Assembly (NCBI GenBank): GCA_041595375.1
Contig: JBFHKL010000196.1
Coordinates: 1 to 7,958 of the forward strand
Length of the DNA stretch: 7,958 nt
Origin: Saccharicrinis sp041595375
GTDB taxonomy: Bacteria > Bacteroidota > Bacteroidia > Bacteroidales > Marinilabiliaceae
Direction of reading: 5' to 3'
Positions 1 to 5,681 of this stretch are shown here, piece after piece; position 1 is the stretch's first letter; each line of letters opens with the position of its first letter. The translations under genes were made by a program, and so were the position numbers. Under the pieces are notes generated by a model that saw only the letters and a program-made list of their open reading frames with translations, made no database searches and was not told the DNA's origin.

Positions 1-1555
1 CTTTTTCTGTTACCATGATTAACTGACTAATCGCTTCTATTTCACTCTTAGTATAATCGAATTCAGGTAGAATTTCTCTGGCAAACCTAACACTCTGCAC
101 CTCATGTTTTACTGGATTTATCATATAACCGGTATCGTGAAAAAGAGCGGCGGTCTTAACCAACAATAATTCTTTGCTATTTAAACCTTCAGCGCGTCCC
201 AAAACTTCTACCTGTGTACAAACATCAATAGTATGTTTTACACTATGATATTTAAGGGTTGATGGCAGCTCATTTCTCAACTGATTCAACACCATCTCTT
301 CCATATCATTATATCTTATCCACTGTAGCTTGACCAGAAAATCATCATTTGGCAATATCCCTTCATTATTGATGGACAAATGAGGTGCTATTCCTTTTAC
401 AAAATACATATCTGTTTCACCTTTATATTTAACAGGCATCTTACCCCTGTATTCACAAACAAAGAAATCCTTGATTAGCTCATAGGTCACGCCCGAAATA
501 TTAATCTTACCTGCAACACCTGAGGATTCCATCCTACTGGCAATATTAACGGTATCTCCCCAAATATCAAACGAAAGTTTCTTGCTACCTACTACTCCAG
601 AAATAAGAGGCCCGGTATGAATCCCGATTCTTAACTCCCAGAATTCTCTGGCATTTCTTTGGGCAATATTTTTTGATCTAAGCATATACCTTTGCATTTC
701 CAAAGCAGCCAGAACAACCTCAACAGGATTAGTGCTATTCTTTTTAGGCAAACCTCCCGCACACATATAAGCATCTCCTATCGTTTTAATTTTTTCAATC
801 TTAAGCCTTCCAACCACTTCATCGAAATAAATAAAAAAACGATCTAATTCATCAATAAGCGTTTCCGGATTAAGGTGCTCTACAATTTTAGTAAACCCTT
901 GAATATCTGCAAACAAAACAGTAGCCTTTTCGTACTTAACGGTAACTTTATTAGACAATTTTCGGGCTTCTGACAATTCATCTTTTACGCCAGGGGTAAG
1001 GTATTTATTTAGTAAGGGTGCAATGGAATCTTTATGCCAATCATTTACTTTCCTTCTAATAGACGGCAAAATTCCATATTTAAGCAGAAAAAAAGAAAGT
1101 ATAACTAAAACAATTAAAACAACACTGGAGGTAATATACCTATTATGCATTGGTTTTACTACAAAATTAATCTCCTCATAATCATCCTTACTAAAAATGC
1201 AAAAGGTATAATTCCCTGGAAGTAAATTATAATAAATAGCACTATTTTTGTACGTCCATTCAGCCGGCTGTTTATCCAAGCCCTTCAAAAAAAACTTAAA
1301 CAGCTCCTTATTGGAACTTGCCGAAGAATAAAAATCAAACTCAATTTGATCGTTATTTGAGATAACAATAGAAATAGAATCTGTTTTCTGATAATTATAT
1401 AAAGTATCTGCCCCTAAAATTACTTTTTGAACTATTGAGCAATAATCATCATCCTTAGCACCAATTTTTTCTGCCATCAACACGACATTAAAAAAAAGTA
1501 ACAAGCTAGCTATCAACGACTTTAACCCATACAAACCGAACCACCGTCTACTCAC
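1..1555 (-). CDS. Membrane-bound class III adenylate cyclase with Y_Y_Y-like sensor domain and C-terminal HD domain (3' end off window)
   Basis: I translated this frame by hand: 518 codons are open from a GTG at 1555 to the left edge. Residues 1-28 look like a signal peptide or anchor. Residues about 66-134 resemble a Y_Y_Y domain (FFLKGLD near 88, YYNLLPGNYTF at 108-118) and would lie outside the inner membrane. A transmembrane helix spans about 140-160. The cyclase domain, about 205-390, has every expected catalytic residue: metal-binding D217 (FADIQGFT) and D261 (TIGDAYM), adenine-selecting K257 and D330 (FDIWGD), and transition-state N337 and R341. It should therefore make cAMP from ATP rather than cGMP. 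Residues about 430-518 are an HD phosphohydrolase domain (YHSVKHTIDV at 436-445, FHDTG at 472-476, H484). The last part of this domain is missing at the edge. Start choice: an in-frame TGA at 1571-1573 limits upstream extension, and GTG is the first plausible start that keeps the signal peptide. The ATG at residue 27 would lose it. The cyclase call is firm; the HD substrate is unknown. Confidence 0.92.
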   Translation of the reverse strand, partial: MSRRWFGLYGLKSLIASLLLFFNVVLMAEKIGAKDDDYCSIVQKVILGADTLYNYQKTDSISIVISNNDQIEFDFYSSASSNKELFKFFLKGLDKQPAEWTYKNSAIYYNLLPGNYTFCIFSKDDYEEINFVVKPMHNRYITSSVVLIVLVILSFFLLKYGILPSIRRKVNDWHKDSIAPLLNKYLTPGVKDELSEARKLSNKVTVKYEKATVLFADIQGFTKIVEHLNPETLIDELDRFFIYFDEVVGRLKIEKIKTIGDAYMCAGGLPKKNSTNPVEVVLAALEMQRYMLRSKNIAQRNAREFWELRIGIHTGPLISGVVGSKKLSFDIWGDTVNIASRMESSGVAGKINISGVTYELIKDFFVCEYRGKMPVKYKGETDMYFVKGIAPHLSINNEGILPNDDFLVKLQWIRYNDMEEMVLNQLRNELPSTLKYHSVKHTIDVCTQVEVLGRAEGLNSKELLLVKTAALFHDTGYMINPVKHEVQSVRFAREILPEFDYTKSEIEAISQLIMVTEK

Positions 1556-1576
1556 ATAAATTTGTTTTAATCATTC

Positions 1577-1609
1577 TTTACTGAATTTATATCAAAAGTA
1601 GTATATTTA
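1577..1609 (+). promoter_or_regulatory. Probable promoter of the universal stress protein gene
   Basis: TATATTTA at 1602-1609 differs from TAnnTTTG only in the last base. A weak -33-like TTTA at 1577-1580 sits 21 bp upstream. The -7 motif ends 37 bp before the ATG at 1647, the same distance as for the cyclase and porZ genes. It is separated by a single base from the opposing -7 element at 1593-1600, so the two promoters must share space. The rest of the 91-bp gap between the two genes shows no other recognisable element and no Shine-Dalgarno sequence. Confidence 0.35.
1593..1600 (-). promoter_or_regulatory. -7 promoter element for the cyclase gene
   Basis: Read on the minus strand this is TACTTTTG, a perfect match to the Bacteroidota -7 consensus TAnnTTTG. 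It ends 37 bp before the GTG start at 1555, which would give a leader of roughly 30 nt. The -33 element is poor: a TTTG on the minus strand at 1615-1618 lies only 14 bp away, shorter than the usual spacer of about 17-23 bp. The motif match is seen directly; promoter activity is inferred. Confidence 0.5.
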
Positions 1610-1646
1610 TTTCGCAAAATGAACCTATGTCATTTAATTAAATTTT

Positions 1647-2480
1647 ATGGAAAATTCTGAAAGTACAATACTCGTACCATATGATTTTACAGAGATAGCT
1701 ATGCACGCTATTGAGCATGCTATTGTTTTATCAAAAGGGAAAAACACAAGCATTACTCTTTTGCATATCGTAAAAAAAGAAGAAGAAATTGAATCTGCGA
1801 TTCAAAAACTTTCTGAAGAAGTTGATAAAATTAACAATAAGCATGGAATAAAACCCATAGGACTTGTTAAAGAAGGGACTATTTTTAAGACAATTAATGA
1901 GGTAGCTGAGGAATTAAATGCCATTATTATAATTATGGCTACACATGGTATTAAAGGAATACAAAAACTTACAGGCAGCTGGGCCTTAAAAGTAATTGTA
2001 GGCTCAAAAATACCTTATCTGGTAGTACAGGATGCACCATCAAATAATGACATTAAAAAAATTGTTTTCCCTGTTGATTTTAGATCAGAAAACAAGGAAA
2101 AATTACATTGGGCTTTATTTATTGCAAAATTTCTGAATACAAAAATTTTCTTATTCAGTACCTCATCAAAGGATGGCTCTTTAGAACCCCGAACAAAAGC
2201 AAACCTGGTATTCTGTAAAAACTTTTTAAACGAAAAAGGGATTGATTATGAACTATCCCTATCAGAAGGAACAGCTTCGTTTGCCCATGAAACAATCTCC
2301 TTTGCCAAACAAATCAATGCCGATTCTATCCTGATTATGACTACCCGGGATATTGCATTTCATGATTACATACTAGGAGCTAATGAGCAACAAATTATTG
2401 CCAACGACTCTAAGGTTCCGGTAATAGTAATTAATCCACGTACCGACTTGATGAAGTATGGCTATGGAGGCTTTGGTTGA
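1647..2480 (+). CDS. Universal stress protein with two tandem UspA domains
   Basis: This 277-residue cytoplasmic protein is built from two UspA-type alpha/beta domains, about 5-130 and 136-263. Each begins with the typical first strand and acidic residue (LVPYDF at 9-14, VFPVDF at 140-145) and ends in a hydrophobic strand (PYLVVQD, PVIVINP). The ATP-binding loop G-x2-G-x9-G-S/T is altered. In domain 1 it reads MATHG (97-101) followed by GS at 110-111, with Ala for the first Gly and one residue fewer in the spacer. In domain 2 the HG pair is absent and only ILGANEQQI (242-250) remains. Length and layout match the tandem USPs common in Bacteroidota, which are linked to stress survival. No enzyme activity can be assigned, and nucleotide binding is uncertain. 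It is transcribed divergently from the cyclase and closed by a terminator, so it is probably monocistronic. A Gly/Tyr-rich tail (YGYGGFG) ends the protein. Confidence 0.93.
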   Translation: MENSESTILVPYDFTEIAMHAIEHAIVLSKGKNTSITLLHIVKKEEEIESAIQKLSEEVDKINNKHGIKPIGLVKEGTIFKTINEVAEELNAIIIIMATHGIKGIQKLTGSWALKVIVGSKIPYLVVQDAPSNNDIKKIVFPVDFRSENKEKLHWALFIAKFLNTKIFLFSTSSKDGSLEPRTKANLVFCKNFLNEKGIDYELSLSEGTASFAHETISFAKQINADSILIMTTRDIAFHDYILGANEQQIIANDSKVPVIVINPRTDLMKYGYGGFG

Positions 2481-2504
2481 TGCCATTTATTTATTTTATA
2501 TATG

Positions 2505-2534
2505 AACAACGACTATAGGTCGTTGTTTTTTTTT
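2505..2534 (+). terminator. Intrinsic terminator after the universal stress protein gene
   Basis: A 9-bp perfect stem (AACAACGAC at 2505-2513 with GTCGTTGTT at 2519-2527) encloses a 5-base loop and runs into nine T residues at 2526-2534. It lies 24 bp after the stop codon. There is no matching A tract on the left flank, so it should act on plus-strand transcripts only. It separates the stress protein gene from rdgB. Confidence 0.9.
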
Positions 2535-2551
2535 ATACATGCTTACTTTTT
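2522..2551 (+). promoter_or_regulatory. Possible rdgB promoter
   Basis: TACTTTTT at 2544-2551 matches TAnnTTTG except for the last base and ends 37 bp before the rdgB ATG. A GTTG at 2522-2525, 18 bp upstream, could serve as the -33 element and would lie inside the right arm of the terminator. A second near-match, TATATTTT at 2567-2574, is only 14 bp from the ATG and so less likely. A promoter is expected here because the terminator isolates rdgB from the gene before it, but neither motif is perfect. Confidence 0.35.
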
Positions 2552-2588
2552 ACATACATACTCGTTTATATTTTTAACCTATTGATTT

Positions 2589-3179
2589 ATGGAACTACTG
2601 TTTGCCACAAACAACCAACACAAACTAGTTGAACTTGAAAAAATAACAGGCGAAAACATCCACTTAAAATGTTTAGCCGATATAAAATGTGAAGAGGAGA
2701 TACCCGAAACAGGAGCAACATTAGAAGCCAATGCATCGCAAAAATCATTTTATATATTTAACAGATTTAATATCAATTGCTTTTCTGATGACACCGGTCT
2801 TGAGATAGAAGCATTGAATGGTGAACCTGGAGTTTACAGTGCGCGCTATGCCGGAGAAGATAAAGATGCAGTAAAAAACATGCAAAAAGTTCTTGAAAAA
2901 ATGAAAGGTGTTTCAAACAGAAAAGCCCGATTCAGAACGGTCATTTCATTAATCATTGATAAAAAGGAATACCTGTTTGAAGGTATTGTAAACGGAAAGA
3001 TAGAAGAGGAGCCAAGTGGCACAGAAGGCTTTGGTTACGACCCCATATTTACACCTGATGGTTATACTTGTACTTTTGCAGAGATGGAATTGAGCGAAAA
3101 AAATAAAATAAGTCATAGAGCCAGAGCTGTTCAGAAATTGGTAAAATTTTTGAACAGTGGAAATTTTCAATCATATTGA
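2589..3179 (+). CDS. rdgB: XTP/dITP diphosphatase (RdgB/HAM1 family, non-canonical purine NTP pyrophosphatase)
   Basis: This enzyme hydrolyses dITP, ITP and XTP to the monophosphate and pyrophosphate, keeping deaminated purines out of DNA and RNA. It is a cytoplasmic, Mg-dependent homodimer in characterised relatives. At 196 residues it has the family's normal length and all its landmarks in order: the N-terminal substrate loop FATNNQHKLVE (5-15; T7, N8, K12), the acidic catalytic segment SDDTGLEIEAL (66-76; D68 is the expected general base), PGVYSARYAG (80-89), the base-recognition segment FGYDPIF (148-154), and SHRARA (175-180) near the C-terminus. The ATG at 2589 puts the first motif at the usual distance from the start. 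It has no Shine-Dalgarno sequence, as expected in this phylum. The stop codon overlaps the porZ promoter, and the two genes have no known functional link. Confidence 0.97.
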   Translation: MELLFATNNQHKLVELEKITGENIHLKCLADIKCEEEIPETGATLEANASQKSFYIFNRFNINCFSDDTGLEIEALNGEPGVYSARYAGEDKDAVKNMQKVLEKMKGVSNRKARFRTVISLIIDKKEYLFEGIVNGKIEEEPSGTEGFGYDPIFTPDGYTCTFAEMELSEKNKISHRARAVQKLVKFLNSGNFQSY

Positions 3180-3204
3180 TATCTCTATTGTTGTTGTATA
3201 TTTG
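3175..3204 (+). promoter_or_regulatory. porZ promoter (Bacteroidota -33/-7 type)
   Basis: TATATTTG at 3197-3204 is a perfect TAnnTTTG. An ATTG at 3175-3178 stands 18 bp upstream as the -33 element. The -33 element overlaps the rdgB stop codon (3177-3179). The -7 motif ends 37 bp before the porZ ATG, predicting a leader of about 30 nt. This is the best-formed promoter in the window. Confidence 0.65.
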
Positions 3205-3241
3205 TACATATATTGGTATCTTCTAAATATAAAAAACCATC

Positions 3242-5608
3242 ATGAATAAATTTATTATATTATCATTTATACTATCTATAGCCCAGTTCGGATTCTCTCA
3301 ATCCGCAATCGGTACCTGGCAGGAATACCTTAGTTATTCAAATGTGCATAGTGTAGAAAAAATTGACGATATAATATATGCCGCTTCTGACATTGGTATA
3401 TTTACCTATGATACTGAAGAGTATATCATGCAAAAATTCACCAAACTAAATAGCTTGAGTGATATAGATATTACTACAATGGCTGCCATTCCCAATTCCA
3501 GTAAGCTTTTCATAGGCTATTCCAACGGAAACATAGATATTTTTGAGGATGGGGAGGTTGAAAACATTCCTGATCTTGAAATGAAAACACTCAGTTACAG
3601 TAAGCAGATAAACCACATTGATTTTTTCAATGACTTTGCCTACTGTTCAACAGACTTTGGCATATTAGTGGTGGATTATAACAACCTAGAGATTAAAGAC
3701 TTTTATTATATTGGTGATGAAGCCTCTGATGTAGTCATCAATCAGATTGCTCACACTACAGACTCTATTTTTGTTGCCACAGAATCGGGTTTACGAAAGG
3801 CAAGTATTAACAGTACGGCGCTGGCATTTTACGAAACCTGGAAATATGTTGGAGAAGATAAAAGTAATTACGCCGGAGTGATTGAAGTAAACAACCACAT
3901 TATTATTGCCAAAGAAAACAGCTCTTCGCATGACATATACAGCTATGAGGATGGACAATGGAGCAGTATTACTTCTTCAGATGATTTTAGTGCTTTAAAG
4001 GCATTTACAGATAACTTTGCGGTTATCAGTAACGATCAAACAGATCTTTATTATAACAACCTTATCTTAGACCAAAGCATTACATCATACGATATTGAGA
4101 ACACGTCCTTAACTCCGGATATGAAGACAGCTTTAGTAGATGATGATGACAATATATGGATAGGAGATCAAGATAACGGATTAATACAAATAGCCTATGA
4201 CGGGGATACTCAGTTATTACCCGATGGCCCATACTCTAATACATGCTTTAAACTGTTAGCAACCGGGAGTAGTCTATGGTCTGTTGCCGGCGACTTTGAA
4301 CACACCTCACCCACCGATGCTATATTATCGATATATCGCGACAATGAATGGAAATATATCACAAGCTATAACGAATCTAAAATTTCAGATATTGACAACT
4401 TTTGCGACATTGTAGTGGATCCTAATGACGATACACACGCCTATATTGCCAGTTGCAACGATGGAATTGTTGAAATACAGAATGATACCGTTGCCTATAC
4501 TTACAATGATACAAACAGTGGCCTGCAAGAAATATACATATGGGAGCTTGTTGGAGGAATTGTGATGGATGAGGATGGCAATTTATTTGCCAATAATCAA
4601 GAAGTCAGCTATCCAATTGTTGTAAAACCAGTTGGCATTACCGATGATACAGATGGATGGTACCAATATGATTACATGCCATACGATGATGCGGGGGAGC
4701 AATGCTGGTTGAGAGAAATGATTTATACAAGCTGGGGTGATATATGGGCTATATCAGGTTATGATCCACATGGTTTATTTGTATTTGACATAAACGGAAC
4801 CATTGATGATGCCAGTGACGACTCTTATCGATCGCCAGAAAACCCAAGAGGAACAGAGTTAGATGACTCCCGAAACACAAGTTTTAGTATGTGGGATGAA
4901 GATGGTGTGGAAATAAGTTCAAATCCACAATGCATTGTTGAGGATAAAGATGGTTATATCTGGGTAGGAACAAATCAAGGCCTCTATGTATATTATCAAC
5001 CTCAATATGTATTCGATGTGGATGAACCAACGGCCTCACAAATATTAGTTCCTCGTAATGATGGAAGCGGATTGGCAGACTACTTATTAGAAGATGCCTC
5101 TATAAATGCTATCGCTGTTGATGGAGCCAATAGAAAATGGATTGGAACCGATACAGAAGGTGCTTATCTGGTTTCATCAGATGGTACTTATACCGTTGAA
5201 ACCTTTAATACCGACAATAGTTCTCTTATCTCCGATCAGATTATTAGCATTTCTATTGATCCCGAAACAGGAGAGGTATTCTTTGGCACCGATATGGGTA
5301 TCGTTTCATATATGGGAACTGCAATAGAGGGTAAAGAAAGTTATTCCGATGCCTATGCCTACCCAAACCCTGTTAAACCCAATTACGAAGGCGTAATTAC
5401 GGTTACCGGCCTGATGGAAGACTCTAACGTAAAAATAACTGACATTAGTGGTAAAATAGTATATGAAGCAAACTCAACAGGGGGACAAATCGTATGGAGT
5501 GGTAAAAATTTTGATAATAAGAAAGTGAGTAGCGGTGTTTATCTGGTATTTGCCACCAATGAAGACGGATCAGTATCAATGGTTACTAAAATTATGATTA
5601 TCAGATAA
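3242..5608 (+). CDS. porZ: Type IX secretion system surface protein PorZ (beta-propellers plus T9SS C-terminal domain)
   Basis: PorZ is part of the outer-membrane attachment complex (PorU, PorV, PorQ, PorZ in Porphyromonas gingivalis), which removes the sorting signal from T9SS cargo and links cargo to A-type LPS. PorZ is thought to deliver the LPS to the sortase PorU. The 788 residues are close to the roughly 776 of the P. gingivalis protein, from memory. A signal peptide covers about 1-19 (cleavage near GFS/Q). The N-terminal part has the PorZ pattern IGTWQEYLSYSNVHSVEK followed by propeller blades with DIGIFTYD and FGILVVDY. Further propeller motifs are NIWIGDQDNGL (about 303-313), YIWVGTNQGLYVY (about 571-583), KWIGTDTEGAYL (about 632-643) and VFFGTDMGI (about 678-686). 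Residues 700-788 form the T9SS C-terminal domain: YPNP at 707-710, ITDISGK, VSSGVYLV and a basic end, KIMIIR. In P. gingivalis this domain is kept in PorZ rather than cleaved. A two-component-type propeller protein is the main alternative, but there is no kinase and the N-terminus fits PorZ. Confidence 0.9.
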   Translation: MNKFIILSFILSIAQFGFSQSAIGTWQEYLSYSNVHSVEKIDDIIYAASDIGIFTYDTEEYIMQKFTKLNSLSDIDITTMAAIPNSSKLFIGYSNGNIDIFEDGEVENIPDLEMKTLSYSKQINHIDFFNDFAYCSTDFGILVVDYNNLEIKDFYYIGDEASDVVINQIAHTTDSIFVATESGLRKASINSTALAFYETWKYVGEDKSNYAGVIEVNNHIIIAKENSSSHDIYSYEDGQWSSITSSDDFSALKAFTDNFAVISNDQTDLYYNNLILDQSITSYDIENTSLTPDMKTALVDDDDNIWIGDQDNGLIQIAYDGDTQLLPDGPYSNTCFKLLATGSSLWSVAGDFEHTSPTDAILSIYRDNEWKYITSYNESKISDIDNFCDIVVDPNDDTHAYIASCNDGIVEIQNDTVAYTYNDTNSGLQEIYIWELVGGIVMDEDGNLFANNQEVSYPIVVKPVGITDDTDGWYQYDYMPYDDAGEQCWLREMIYTSWGDIWAISGYDPHGLFVFDINGTIDDASDDSYRSPENPRGTELDDSRNTSFSMWDEDGVEISSNPQCIVEDKDGYIWVGTNQGLYVYYQPQYVFDVDEPTASQILVPRNDGSGLADYLLEDASINAIAVDGANRKWIGTDTEGAYLVSSDGTYTVETFNTDNSSLISDQIISISIDPETGEVFFGTDMGIVSYMGTAIEGKESYSDAYAYPNPVKPNYEGVITVTGLMEDSNVKITDISGKIVYEANSTGGQIVWSGKNFDNKKVSSGVYLVFATNEDGSVSMVTKIMIIR

Positions 5609-5620
5609 TATAGGTATTGA

Positions 5621-5652
5621 TTTTTATTTTACATTTAAGCCTTTTACCTTTG
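5621..5652 (+). promoter_or_regulatory. Probable promoter of the DUF3352-like gene
   Basis: TACCTTTG at 5645-5652 is a perfect TAnnTTTG and ends 29 bp before the ATG at 5682. A T-rich TTTT at 5621-5624, 20 bp upstream, is the best -33 candidate but lacks the G. An ATTG at 5616-5619 is 25 bp away. I see no terminator hairpin between porZ and this gene (5609-5681), so read-through from porZ is also possible. Confidence 0.5.
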
Positions 5653-5681
5653 TTGTCGTAAACTTAAACTTCTCACTATTC

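Noticed and set aside
1..1555. Cyclase as a guanylate cyclase
   Set aside because: The two base-selecting positions are Lys (257) and Asp (330), the adenylate cyclase pair, rather than the Glu and Cys seen in guanylate cyclases.
1555..1557. ATG on the minus strand overlapping the GTG chosen as the cyclase start
   Set aside because: It is in another frame and is followed at once by TGA, so it cannot start a protein. The GTG at 1553-1555 is in the cyclase frame.
1..1646. Cyclase next to a stress protein as a nucleotide-based phage defence system (CBASS or Pycsar-like)
   Set aside because: The cyclase is a membrane-anchored signalling type with a sensor and HD domain, and there is no neighbouring effector such as a nuclease, phospholipase, TIR or pore-forming protein. 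The stress protein is a common housekeeping family.
2949..3170. Short open frame on the minus strand inside rdgB
   Set aside because: It lies wholly antisense to a well-conserved gene, has no promoter motif, and its translation shows no recognisable domain.
5106..5327. Short open frame on the plus strand inside porZ
   Set aside because: It is an out-of-frame shadow within the propeller region of porZ, whose own frame is intact and shows family motifs.
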